Positions 20,805-33,729 of a DNA stretch of 64,000 nucleotides are shown piece by piece. How positions within the stretch are numbered: the stretch's first letter is position 1; each line of letters opens with the position of its first letter. Location: contig OY821793.1 in the NCBI GenBank assembly GCA_963682175.1, positions 27,921,493-27,985,492 on the forward strand. The letters are read 5' to 3'. The position numbers and the translations under genes are program-made. The notes below the pieces were generated by a model, which made no database searches, was not told where the DNA came from, and was given only the letters and a program-made list of their open reading frames with translations. Source of the stretch: Triglochin maritima (Eukaryota; Streptophyta; Magnoliopsida; Alismatales; Juncaginaceae).

Positions 20805-23465
20805 AGGCGCAGCCGATTTGGTGTTGGCCTGCAGGGTGGCGACGGAGTGGCCTTTGGCCAGCTCCACGCGTGGCATGTGGCCAGCCCCACACCTAGTTTC
20901 TAAGTGGTCTTTAGGCGGCCCAACCACGGTTTATGGAACTTAGGACCCCACATATCCATCCGCGTTATCTACGAGGCGCACCCATCTCGGAGTGATTTGG
21001 CGGTCGGGCGATGGACACTAGCCTAGTGTTGTCATAGTTGGCATGTCAGCGCCACGCTAGGGCCTAGTGTGTGCTCGCGGCAGTGGCCTGCGGCATTCGC
21101 TTCCAAAACACGTTTGGAAGTGAAATCACACTTGTAGGTGAAATGGAGGTTGCTCGTGGGAAAAGACCAAGGTGCCTGTGGACGTTGCTCTTCGACGTGC
21201 TCGGTTGCCCAAGGTTGTTGCCTTCCCGTGCACTTCCCAACGCGTCCGGAAGGGAATGGGGGTTTCTCGTGGGGAAAGTTCTTTGGGACGTTGCTCGTGC
21301 CCATGCTTGGGTTCCCACGGTTGTTTCCTACCCCATTCGCTTCCAAAACGCGTTTGGAAGTCCATGGGTGTTGCCCGCGGGCAAAGTGGAAGCTGCCGCA
21401 TCGTTTGTCCCAAGCAATGGCCTGAGTGGACCTTAGGTTAGCCTTAGTCTATATTTGGGCACCCGAGCACATAGTGAGGAGGAGTGGATGGGTAACTCCT
21501 CTTAGAATGGCCGATTTAGATGTATGTAGGGCGAGGCGCGATGAGATGAAGAATGCTGATGATGTGGGGGCATGGCGGGTAGGGAGCTACGTCTTCTTGG
21601 AGGAGGCGCGACCCCGAATAGTTGGGCGTTTGCTCTGAAATTTTAGGGGCAGATAGATGGATGAAGTTTCTACGTAATGCAAGTTAGAACGCTCGATTTG
21701 GAGGTCGGATGCTCAAGGCGCAGCCGATTTGGTGTTGGCCTGCAGGGTGGCGACGGAGTGGCCTTTGGCCAGCTCCACGCGTGGCATGTGGCCAGCCCCA
21801 CACCTAGTTTCTAAGTGGTCTTTAGGCGGCCCAACCACGGTTTATGGAACTTAGGACCCCACATATCCATCCGCGTTATCTACGAGGCGCACCCATCTCT
21901 AAAGTGATTTGGCAGTCGGGCGATGGACACTAGCCTAGTGTTGTCATAGTTGGCATGTCAGCGCCACGCTAGGGCCTAGTGTGTGCTCGCGGCAGTGGCC
22001 TGCGGCATTCGCTTCCAAAACACGTTTGGAAGTGAAAGCATACTTGTAGGTGAAATGGAGGTTTCTCGTGGGAAAAGACCAAGGTGCCTGTGGACGTTGC
22101 TCTTCGACGTGCTCGGTTGCCCAAGGTTGTTGCCTTCCCGTGCACTTCCCAACGCGTCCGGAAGGGAATGGGGGTTTCTCGTGGGGAAAGTTCTTTGGGA
22201 CATTGCTCGTGCCCATGCTTGGGTTCCCACGGTTGTTGCCTACCCCATTCGCTTCCAAAACGCGTTTGGAAGTCCATGGGTGTTGCCCGCGGGCAAAGTG
22301 GAAGCTGCCGCATCGTTTGTCCCAAGCAATGGCCTTAGTGGACCTTAGGTTAGCCTTAGTCTATATTTGGGCACCCGAGCACATAGTGAGGAGGAGTGGA
22401 TGGGTAACTCCTCTTAGAATGGCCGATTTAGATGTATGTAGGGCGAGGCGCGATGAGATGAAGAATGCTGATGATGTGGGGGCGTGGCTGGTAGGGAGCT
22501 ACGTCTTCTTGGAGGAGGCGCGACCCCGAATAGTTGGGCGTTTGCTCTGAAATTTTAGGGGCAGATAGATGGATGAAGTTTCTACGTAATGCAAGTTAGA
22601 ACGCTCGATTTGGAGGTCGGATGCTCCAGGCGCAGCCGATTTGGTGTTGGCCTGCAGGGTGGCGACGGAGTGGCCTTTGGCCAGCTCCACGCGTGGCATG
22701 TGGCCAGCCCCACACCTAGTTTCTAAGTGGTCTTTAGGCGGCCCAACCACGGTTTATGGAACTTAGGACCGCACATATCCATCCGCGTTATCTACGAGGC
22801 GCACCCATCTCTAAAGTGATTTGGCAGTCGGGCGATGGACACTAGCCTAGTGTTGTCATAGTTGGCATGTCAGCGCCACGCTAGGGCCTAGTGTGTGCTC
22901 GCGGCAGTGGCCTGCGGCATTCGCTTCCAAAACACGTTTGGAAGTGAAAGCATACTTGTAGGTGAAATGGAGGTTTCTCGTGGGAAAAGACCAAGGTGCC
23001 TGTGGACGTTGCTCTTCGACGTGCTCGGTTGCCCAAGGTTGTTGCCTTCCCGTGCACTTCCCAACGCGTCCGGAAGCGAATGGGGGTTTCTCGTGGGGAA
23101 AGTTCTTTGGGACGTTGCTCGTGCCCATGCTTGGGTTCCCACGGTTGTTGCCTACCCCATTCGCTTCCAAAACGCGTTTGGAAGTCCATGGGTGTTGCCC
23201 GCGGGCAAAGTGGAAGCTGCCGCATCGTTTGTCCCAAGCAATGGCCTGAGTGGACCTTAGGTGAGCCTTAGTCTATATTTGGGCACCCGAGCACATAGTG
23301 AGGAGGAGTGGATGGGTAACTCCTCTTAGAATGGCCGATTTAGATGTATGTAGGGCGAGGCGCGATGAGATGAAGAATGCTGATGATGTGGGGGCGTGGC
23401 TGGTAGGGAGCTACGTCTTCTTGGAGGAGGCGCGACCCCGAATAGTTGGGCGTTTGCTCTGAAAT
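20805..23465 (+). repeat. 3-mer higher-order repeat, copy 2
   Basis: Second copy of the unit that begins at 18070. Immediately after it, from 23466, the sequence switches to AAATGTTAGGGG and GGATGTTCGAGG, states shared with the end of M19 (about 17084-17160). So the exchange that ended this copy joined it to an M19-like tail. M27 repeats the front of M26 and the same M19-like tail. Confidence 0.85.
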
Positions 23466-25530
23466 GTTAGGGGCAGATAGAGGGATGAATTTTCTACGTA
23501 ATGCAAGTTAGAACGCTCGATTTGGAGGTCGGATGTTCGAGGCGCAGCCGATTTGGTGTTGGCCTGCAGGGTGGCGACGGAGTGGCCTTTGGCCAGCTCC
23601 ACGCGTGGCATGTGGCCAGCCCCACACCTAGTTTCTAAGTGGTCTTTAGGCGGCCCAACCACGGTTTATGGAACTTAGGACCGCACATATCCATCCGCGT
23701 TATCTACGAGGCGCACCCATCTCTAAAGTGATTTGGCAGTCGGGCGATGGACACTAGCCTAGTGTTGTCATAGTTGGCATGTCAGCGCCACGCTAGGGCC
23801 TAGTGTGTGCTCGCGGCAGTGGCCTGCGGCATTCGCTTCCAAAACACGTTTGGAAGTGAAAGCATACTTGTAGGTGAAATGGAGGTTTCTCGTGGGAAAA
23901 GACCAAGGTGCCTGTGGACGTTGCTCTTCGACGTGCTCGGTTGCCCAAGGTTGTTGCCTTCCCGTGCACTTCCCAACGCGTCCGGAAGCGAATGGGGGTT
24001 TCTCGTGGGGAAAGTTCTTTGGGACGTTGCTCGTGCCCATGCTTGGGTTCCCACGGTTGTTGCCTACCCCATTCGCTTCCAAAACGCGTTTGGAAGTCCA
24101 TGGGTGTTGCCCGCGGGCAAAGTGGAAGCTGCCGCATCGTTTGTCCCAAGCAATGGCCTGAGTGGACCTTAGGTGAGCCTTAGTCTATATTTGGGCACCC
24201 GAGCACATAGTGAGGAGGAGTGGATGGGTAACTCCTCTTAGAATGGCCGATTTAGATGTATGTAGGGCGAGGCGCGATGAGATGAAGAATGCTGATGATG
24301 TGGGGGCGTGGCTGGTAGGGAGCTACGTCTTCTTGGAGGAGGCGCGACCCCGAATAGTTGGGCGTTTGCTCTGAAATGTTAGGGGCAGATAGAGGGATGA
24401 ATTTTCTACGTAATGCAAGTTAGAACGCTCGATTTGGAGGTCGGATGTTCGAGGCGCAGCCGATTTGGTGTTGGCCTGCAGGGTGGCGACGGAGTGGCCT
24501 TTGGCCAGCTCCACGCGTGGCATGTGGCCAGCCCCACACCTAGTTTCTAAGTGGTCTTTAGGCGGCCCAACCACGGTTTATGGAACTTAGGACCCCACAT
24601 ATCCATCCGCGTTATCTACGAGGCGCACCCATCTCGGAGTGATTTGGCGGTCGGGCGATGGACACTAGCCTAGTGTTGTCACAGTTGGCATGTCAGCGCC
24701 ACGCTAGGGCCTAGTTTGTGCTCGCGGCAGTGGCCTGCGGCATTCGCTTCCAAAACACGTTTGTAAGTGAAAGCGCACTTGTAGGTGAAATGGAGGTTGC
24801 TCGTGGGCAAAGACCAAGGTGCCTGTGGACGTTGCTCTTCGACGTGCTCAGTTGCCCAAGGTTGTTGCCTTCCCGTGCACTTCCCAACGCGTCCGGAAGC
24901 GAATGGGGGTTTCTCGTGGGGAAAGTTCTTTGGGACGTTGCTCGTGCCCATGCTTGGGTTCCCACGGTTGTTGCCTACCCCATTCGCTTCCAAAACGCGT
25001 TTGGAAGTCCATGGGTGTTGCCCGCGGGCAAAGTGGAAGCTGCCGCATCGTTTGTCCCAAGCAATGGCCTGAGTGGACCTTAGGTGAGCCTTAGTCTATA
25101 TTTGGGCACCCGAGCACATAGTGAGGAGGAGTGGATGGGTAACTCCTCTTAGAATGGCCGATTTAGATGTATGTAGGGCGAGGCGCGATGAGATGAAGAA
25201 TGCTGATGATGTGGGGGCGTGGCTGGTAGGGAGCTACGTCTTCTTGGAGGAGGCGCGACCCCGAATAGTTGGGAGTTTACTCTGAACTTTTAGAGGCAGA
25301 TAGAGGGATGAATTTTCTACGTAATTCAAGTTAGAACGCTCGATTTGGAGGTCGGATGCTCGAGGCGCAGCCGATTTGGTGTTGGCCTGCAGGGTGGCGA
25401 CGGAGTGGCCTTTGGCCAGCTCCACGCGTGGCATGTGGCCAGCCCCACACCTAGTTTCTAAGTGGTCTTTAGGCGGCCCAACCACGGTTTATAGAACTTA
25501 GGACCCCACATATCCATCCGCGTTATCTAC

Positions 25531-28500
25531 GAGGCGCACCCATCTCGGAGTGATTTGGCGGTCGGGCGATGGACACTAGCCTAGTGTTGTCATAGTTGGC
25601 ATGTCAGCGCCACGCTAGGGCCTAGTGTGTGCTCGCGGCAGTGGCCTGCGGCATTCGCTTCCAAAACACGTTTGTAAGTGAAAGCACACTTGTAGGTGAA
25701 ATGGAGGTTTCTCGTGGGAAAAGACCAAGGTGCCTGTGGACGTTGCTCTTCAACGTGCTCGGTTGCACAAGGTTGTTGCCTTCCCGTGCACTTCCCAACG
25801 CGTCCGGAAGGGAATGGGGGTTTCTCGTGGGGAAAGTTCTTTGGGACGTTGCTCGTGCCCATGCTTGGGTTCCCACGGTTGTTGCCTACCCCATTCGCTT
25901 CCAAAACGCGTTTGGAAGTCCATGGGTGTTGCCCGCGGGCAAAGTGGAAGCTGCCGCATCGTTTGTCCCAAGCAATGGCCTGAGAAGACCTTAGGTTAGC
26001 CTTAGTCTATATTTGGGCACCCGAGCACATAGTGAGGAGGAGTGGATGGGTAACTCCTCTTAGAATGCCTGATTTAGATGTATGTAGGGCGAGGCGCGAT
26101 GAGATGAAGAATGCTGATGATGTGGGGGCGTGGCTGGTAGGGAGCTACGTCTTCTTGGAGGAGGCGCGACCCCGAATGCTTGGGCGTTTGCTCTGAAATT
26201 TTAGGGGCAGATAGAGGGATGAATTTTCTACGTAATGCAAGTTAGAACGCTCGATTTGGAGGTCGGATGCTCGAGGCGCAGCCGATTTGGTGTTGGCCTG
26301 CAGGGTGGCGACGGAGTGGCCTTTGGCCAGCTCCACGCGTGGCATGTGGCCAGCCCCACACCTAGTTTCTAAGTGGTCTTTAGGCGGCCCAACCACGGTT
26401 TATGGAACTTAGGACCCCACATATCCATCCGCGTTATCTACGAGGCGCACCCATCTCGGAGTGATTTGGCGGTCGGGCGATGGACACTAGCCTAGTGTTG
26501 TCATAGTTGGCATGTCAGCGCCACGCTAGGGCCTAGTGTGTGCTCGCGGGAGTGGCCTGCGGCATTCGCTTCCAAAACACGTTTGGAAGTGAAAGCACAC
26601 TTGTAGGTGAAATGGAGGTTTCTCGTGGGAAAAGACCAAGGTGCCTGTGGACGTTGCTCTTCGACGTGCTCGGTTGCCCAAGGTTGTTGCCTTCCCGTGC
26701 ACTTCCCAACGCGTCCGGAAGGGAATGGGGGTTTCTCGTGGGGAAAGTTCTTTGGGACGTTGCTCGTGCCCATGCTTGGGTTCCCACGGTTGTTGCCTAC
26801 CCCATTCGCTTCCAAAACGCGTTTGGAAGTCCATGGGTGTTGCCCGCGGGCAAAGTGGAAGCTGCCGCATCGTTTGTCCCAAGCAATGGCCTGAGAAGAC
26901 CTTAGGTTAGCCTTAGTCTATATTTGGGCACCCGAGCACATAGTGAGGAGGAGTGGATGGGTAACTCCTCTTAGAATGCCTGATTTAGATGTATGTAGGG
27001 CGAGGCGCGATGAGATGAAGAATGCTGATGATGTGGGGGCGTGGCTGGTAGGGAGCTACGTCTTCTTGGAGGAGGCGCGACCCCGAATGCTTGGGCATTT
27101 GCTCTGAAATTTTAGGGGCAGATAGAGGGATGAATTTTCTACGTAATACAAGTTAGAACGCTCGATTTGGAGGTCGGATGCTCGAGGCGCAGCCGATTTG
27201 GTGTTGGCCTGCAGGGTGGCAACGGAGTGGCCTTTGGCCAACTCCACGCGTGGCATGTGGCCAGCCCCACACCTAGTTTCTAAGTGGTCTTTAGGCGGCC
27301 CAACCACGGTTTATGGAACTTAGGACCCCACATATCCATCCGCGTTATCTACGAGGCGCACCCATCTCGGAGTGATTTGGCGGTCGAGCGATGGACACTA
27401 GCCTAGTGTTGTCATAGTTGGCATGTCAGCGCCACGCTAGGGCCTAGTGTGTGCTCGCGGCAGTGGCCTGCGGCATTCGCTTCCAAAACACGTTTGGAAG
27501 TGAAAGCACACTTGTAGGTGAAATGGAGGTTTCTCGTGGGAAAAGACCAAGGTGCCTGTGGACGTTGCTCTTCGACGTGCTCGGTTGCCCAAGGTTGTTG
27601 CCTTCCCGTGCACTTCCCAACGCGTCCGGAAGGGAATGGGGGTTTCTCGTGGGGAAAGTTCTTTGGGACGTTGCTCGTGCCCATGCTTGGGTTCCCACGG
27701 TTGTTGCCTACCCCATTCGCTTCCAAAACGCGTTTGGAAGTCCATGGGTGTTGCCCGCGGGCAAAGTGGAAGCTGCCGCATCGTTTGTCCCAAGCAATGG
27801 CCTGAGAAGACCTTAGGTTAGCCTTAGTCTATATTTGGGCACCCGAGCACATAGTGAGGAGGAGTGGATGGGTAACTCCTCTTAGAATGCCTGATTTAGA
27901 TGTATGTAGGGCGAGGCGCGATGAGATGAAGAATGCTGATGATGTGGGGGCGTGGCTGGTAGGGAGCTACGTCTTCTTGGAGGAGGCGCGACCCCGAATG
28001 CTTGGGCGTTTGCTCTGAAATTTTAGGGGCAGATAGAGGGATGAATTTTCTACGTAATACAAGTTAGAACGCTCGATTTGGAGGTCGGATGCTCGAGGCG
28101 CAGCCGATTTGGTGTTGGCCTGCAGGGTGGCAACGGAGTGGCCTTTGGCCAACTCCACGCGTGGCATGTGGCCAGCCCCACACCTAGTTTCTAAGTGGTC
28201 TTTAGGCGGCCCAACCACGGTTTATGGAACTTAGGACCCCACATATCCATCCGCGTTATCTACGAGGCGCACCCATCTCGGAGTGATTTGGCGGTCGAGC
28301 GATGGACACTAGCCTAGTGTTGTCATAGTTGGCATGTCAGCGCCACGCTAGGGCCTAGTGTGTGCTCGCGGCAGTGGCCTGCGGCATTCGCTTCCAAAAC
28401 ACGTTTGGAAGTGAAAGCACACTTGTAGGTGAAATGGAGGTTTCTCGTGGGAAAAGACCAAGGTGCCTGTGGACGTTGCTCTTCGACGTGCTCGGTTGCC

Positions 28501-31500
28501 CAAGGTTGTTGCCTTCCCGTGCACTTCCCAACGCGTCCGGAAGGGAATGGGGGTTTCTCGTGGGGAAAGTTCTTTGGGACGTTGCTCGTGCCCATGCTTG
28601 GGTTCCCACGGTTGTTGCCTACCCCATTCGCTTCCAAAACGCGTTTGGAAGTCCATGGGTGTTGCCCGCGGGCAAAGTGGAAGCTGCCGCATCGTTTGTC
28701 CCAAGCAATGGCCTGAGAAGACCTTAGGTTAGCCTTAGTCTATATTTGGGCACCCGAGCACATAGTGAGGAGGAGTGGATGGGTAACTCCTCTTAGAATG
28801 CCTGATTTAGATGTATGTAGGGCGAGGCGCGATGAGATGAAGAATGCTGATGATGTGGGGGCGTGGCTGGTAGGGAGCTACGTCTTCTTGGAGGAGGCGC
28901 GACCCCGAATGCTTGGGCGTTTGCTCTGAAATTTTAGGGGCAGATAGAGGGATGAATTTTCTACGTAATGCAAGTTAGAACGCTCGATTTGGAGGTCGGA
29001 TGCTCGAGGCGCAGCCGATTTGGTGTTGGCCCGCAGGGTGGCGACGGAGTGGCCTTTGGCCAGCTCCACGCCTGGCATGTGGCCAGCCCCACACCTAGTT
29101 TCTAAGTGGTCTTTAGGCGGCCCAACCACGGTTTATGGAACTTAGGACCCCACATATCCATCCGCGTTATCTACGAGGCGCACCCATCTCGGAGTGATTT
29201 GGCGGTCGGGCGATGGACACTAGCCTAGTGTTGTCATAGTTGGCATGTCAGCGCCACGCTAGGGCCTAGTGTGTGCTCGCGGCAGTGGCCTGCGGCATTC
29301 GCTTCCAAAACACGTTTGGAAGTGAAAGCACACTTGTAGGTGAAATGGAGGTTTCTCGTGGGAAAAGACCAAGGTGCCTGTGGACGTTGCTCTTCGACGT
29401 GCTCGGTTGCCCAAGGTTGTTGCCTTCCCGTGCACTTCCCAACGCGTCCGGAAGGGAATGGGGGTTTCTCGTGGGGAAAGTTCTTTGGGACGTTGCTCGT
29501 GCCCATGCTTGGGTTCCCACGGTTGTTGCCTACCCCATTCGCTTCCAAAACGCGTTTGGAAGTCCATGGGTGTTGCCCGCGGGCAAAGTGGAAGCTGCCG
29601 CATCGTTTGTCCCAAGCAATGGCCTGAGAAGACCTTAGGTTAGCCTTAGTCTATATTTGGGCACCCGAGCACATAGTGAGGAGGAGTGGATGGGTAACTC
29701 CTCTTAGAATGCCTGATTTAGATGTATGTAGGGCGAGGCGCGATGAGATGAAGAATGCTGATGATGTGGGGGCGTGGCTGGTAGGGAGCTACGTCTTCTT
29801 GGAGGAGGCGCGACCCCGAATGCTTGGGCGTTTGCTCTGAAATTTTAGGGGCAGATAGAGGGATGAATTTTCTACGTAATACAAGTTAGAACGCTCGATT
29901 TGGAGGTCGGATGCTCGAGGCGCAGCCGATTTGGTGTTGGCCTGCAGGGTGGCAACGGAGTGGCCTTTGGCCAACTCCACGCGTGGCATGTGGCCAGCCC
30001 CACACCTAGTTTCTAAGTGGTCTTTAGGCGGCCCAACCACGGTTTATGGAACTTAGGACCCCACATATCCATCCGCGTTATCTACGAGGCGCACCCATCT
30101 CGGAGTGATTTGGCGGTCGAGCGATGGACACTAGCCTAGTGTTGTCATAGTTGGCATGTCAGCGCCACGCTAGGGCCTAGTGTGTGCTCGCGGCAGTGGC
30201 CTGCGGCATTCGCTTCCAAAACACGTTTGGAAGTGAAAGCACACTTGTAGGTGAAATGGAGGTTTCTCGTGGGAAAAGACCAAGGTGCCTGTGGACGTTG
30301 CTCTTCGACGTGCTCGGTTGCCCAAGGTTGTTGCCTTCCCGTGCACTTCCCAACGCGTCCGGAAGGGAATGGGGGTTTCTCGTGGGGAAAGTTCTTTGGG
30401 ACGTTGCTCGTGCCCATGCTTGGGTTCCCACGGTTGTTGCCTACCCCATTCGCTTCCAAAACGCGTTTGGAAGTCCATGGGTGTTGCCCGCGGGCAAAGT
30501 GGAAGCTGCCGCATCGTTTGTCCCAAGCAATGGCCTGAGAAGACCTTAGGTTAGCCTTAGTCTATATTTGGGCACCCGAGCACATAGTGAGGAGGAGTGG
30601 ATGGGTAACTCCTCTTAGAATGCCTGATTTAGATGTATGTAGGGCGAGGCGCGATGAGATGAAGAATGCTGATGATGTGGGGGCGTGGCTGGTAGGGAGC
30701 TACGTCTTCTTGGAGGAGGCGCGACCCCGAATGCTTGGGCGTTTGCTCTGAAATTTTAGGGGCAGATAGAGGGATGAATGTTCTACGTAATGCAAGTTAG
30801 AACGCTCGATTTGGAGGTCGGATGCTCGAGGCGCAGCCGATTTGGTGTTGGCCCGCAGGGTGGCGACGGAGTGGCCTTTGGCCAGCTCCACGCCTGGCAT
30901 GTGGCCAGCCCCACACCTAGTTTCTAAGTGGTCTTTAGGCGGCCCAACCACGGTTTATGGAACTTAGGACCCCACATATCCATCCGCGTTATCTACGAGG
31001 CGCACCCATCTCGGAGTGATTTGGCGGTCGGGCGATGGACACTAGCCTAGTGTTGTCATAGTTGGCATGTCAGCGCCACGCTAGGGCCTAGTGTGTGCTC
31101 GCGGCAGTGGCCTGCGGCATTCGCTTCCAAAACACGTTTGGAAGTGAAAGCACACTTGTAGGTGAAATGGAGGTTTCTCGTGGGAAAAGACCAAGGTGCC
31201 TGTGGACGTTGCTCTTCGACGTGCTCGGTTGCCCAAGGTTGTTGCCTTCCCGTGCACTTCCCAACGCGTCCGGAAGGGAATGGGGGTTTCTCGTGGGGAA
31301 AGTTCTTTGGGACGTTGCTCGTGCCCATGCTTGGGTTCCCACGGTTGTTGCCTACCCCATTCGCTTCCAAAACGCGTTTGGAAGTCCATGGGTGTTGCCC
31401 GCGGGCAAAGTGGAAGCTGCCGCATCGTTTGTCCCAAGCAATGGCCTGAGAAGACCTTAGGTTAGCCTTAGTCTATATTTGGGCGCCCGAGCACATAGTG

Positions 31501-33729
31501 AGGAGGAGTGGATGGGTAACTCCTCTTAGAATGCCTGATTTAGATGTATGTAGGGCGAGGCGCGATGAGATGAAGAATGCTGATGATGTGGGGGCGTGGC
31601 TGGTAGGGAGCTACGTCTTCTTGGAGGAGGCGCGACCCCGAATGCTTGGGCGTTTGCTCTGAAATTTTAGGGGCAGATAGAGGGATGAATTTTCTACGTA
31701 ATGCAAGTTAGAACGCTCGATTTGGAGGTCGGATGCTCGAGGCGCAGCCGATTTGGTGTTGGCCCGCAGGGTGGCGACGGAGTGGCCTTTGGCCAGCTCC
31801 ACGCCTGGCATGTAACCAGCCCCACACCTAGTTTCTAAGTGGTCTTTAGGCGGCCCAACCACGGTTTATGGAACTTAGGACCCCACATATCCATCCGCGT
31901 TATCTACGAGGCGCACCCATCTCGGAGTGATTTGGCGGTCGGGCGATGGACACTAGCCTAGTGTTGTCATAGTTGGCATGTCAGCGCCACGCTAGGGCCT
32001 AGTGTGTGCTCGCGGCAGTGGCCTGCGGCATTCGCTTCCAAAACACGTTTGGAAGTGAAAGCACACTTGTAGGTGAAATGGAGGTTTCTCGTGGGAAAAG
32101 ACCAAGGTGCCTGTGGACGTTGCTCTTCGACGTGCTCGGTTGCCCAAGGTTGTTGCCTTCCCGTGCACTTCCCAACGCGTCCGGAAGGGAATGGGGGTTT
32201 CTCGTGGGGAAAGTTCTTTGGGACGTTGCTCGTGCCCATGCTTGGGTTCCCACGGTTGTTGCCTACCCCATTCGCTTCCAAAACGCGTTTGGAAGTCCAT
32301 GGGTGTTGCCCGCGGGCAAAGTGGAAGCTGCCGCATCGTTTGTCCCAAGCAATGGCCTGAGAAGACCTTAGGTTAGCCTTAGTCTATATTTGGGCACCCG
32401 AGCACATAGTGAGGAGGAGTGGATGGGTAACTCCTCTTAGAATGCCTGATTTAGATGTATGTAGGGCGAGGCGCGATGAGATGAAGAATGCTGATGATGT
32501 GGGGGCGTGGCTGGTAGGGAGCTACGTCTTCTTGGAGGAGGCGCGACCCCGAATGCTTGGGCGTTTGCTCTGAAATTTTGGGGGCAGATAGAGGGATGAA
32601 TTTTCTACGTAATGCAAGTTAGAACGCTCGATTTGGAGGTCGGATGCTCGAGGCGCAGCCGATTTGGTGTTGGCCTGCAGGGTGGCGACGGAGTGGCCTT
32701 TGGCCAGCTCCACGCGTGGCATGTGGCCAGCCCCACACCTAGTTTCTAAGTGGTCTTTAGGCGGCCCAACCACGGTTTATGGAACTTAGGACCCCACATA
32801 TCCATCCGCGTTATCTACGAGGCGCACCCATCTCGGAGTGATTTGGCGGTCGGGCGATGGACACTAGCCTAGTGTTGTCATAGTTGGCATGTCAGCGCCA
32901 CGCTAGGGCCTAGTGTGTGCTCGCGGCAGTGGCCTGCGGCATTCGCTTCCAAAACACGTTTGGAAGTGAAAGCACACTTGTAGGTGAAATGGAGGTTTCT
33001 CGTGGGAAAAGACCAAGGTGCCTGTGGACGTTGCTCTTCGACGTGCTCGGTTGCCCAAGGTTGTTGCCTTCCCGTGCACTTCCCAACGCGTCCGGAAGGG
33101 AATGGGGGTTTCTCGTGGGGAAAGTTCTTTGGAACGTTGCTCGTGCCCATGCTTGGGTTCCCACGGTTGTTGCCTACCCCATTCGCTTCCAAAACGCGTT
33201 TGGAAGTCCATGGGTGTTGCCCGCGGGCAAAGTGGAAGCTGCCGCATCGTTTGTCCCAAGCAATGGCCTGAGAAGACCTTAGGTTAGCCTTAGTCTATAT
33301 TTGGGCGCCCGAGCACATAGTGAGGAGGAGTGGATGGGTAACTCCTCTTAGAATGCCTGATTTAGATGTATGTAGGGCGAGGCGCGATGAGATGAAGATT
33401 GCTGATGATGTGGGGGCGTGGCTGGTAGGGAGCTACGTCTTCTTGGAGGAGGCGCGACCCCGAATACTTGGGCGTTTGCTCTGAAATTTTGGGGGCAGAT
33501 AGAGGGATGAATTTTCTACGTAATGCAAGTTAGAACGCTCGATTTGGAGGTCGGATGCTCGAGGCGCAGCCGATTTGGTGTTGGCCTGCAGGGTGGCGAC
33601 GGAGTGGCCTTTGGCCAGCTCCACGCGTGGCATGTGGCCAGCCCCACACCTAGTTTCTAAGTGGTCTTTAGGCGGCCCAACCACGGTTTATGGAACTTAG
33701 GACCCCACATATCCATCCGCGTTATCTAC
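25531..33729 (+). repeat. Subfamily block B2 (M29-M37), highly homogeneous
   Basis: Diagnostic states are CCTGAGAAGACC (instead of CCTGAGTGGACC), AATGCCTGATTT and GAATGCTTGGG (M37 has GAATACTTGGG). The R1-R3 regions of M31 to M36 appear identical, six in a row; M37 differs by one base (GGAACGTTGC near 33133). This is among the most uniform segments of the window and suggests recent amplification. Confidence 0.8.
27353..30996 (+). repeat. 2-mer alternation (1822 bp) in M31-M34
   Basis: Two 3' types alternate. Type x has ACGTAATACAAG, GTGGCAACGG and TTGGCCAACTCC (M30, M31, M33). Type y has GGCCCGCAGGG and CACGCCTGGC (M32, M34, M35). The state CGGTCGAGCG appears only in the monomers that follow a type x tail (M31, M32, M34). 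The order x x y x y y shows a dimer repeat flanked by partial copies. M34 has a private GGATGAATGTTC near 30779. Confidence 0.7.

Larger units (their letters stand above)
17327..25530 (+). repeat. Subfamily block B1 (M20-M28)
   Basis: Diagnostic states are CACTTCCCAACGCG in R2, GAATAGTTGGGCG or GAATAGTTGGGAG, and AATGGCCGATTT (M21-M28). Several copies have GGGAAAAGACC in R1. M22, M23, M25, M26 and M27 share a complex change near base 15 of the unit, CATCTCTAAAGTG for CATCTCGGAGTG, which makes them 912 bp. M20, M21 and M24 share GTTGTTTCCTACC. Confidence 0.75.
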
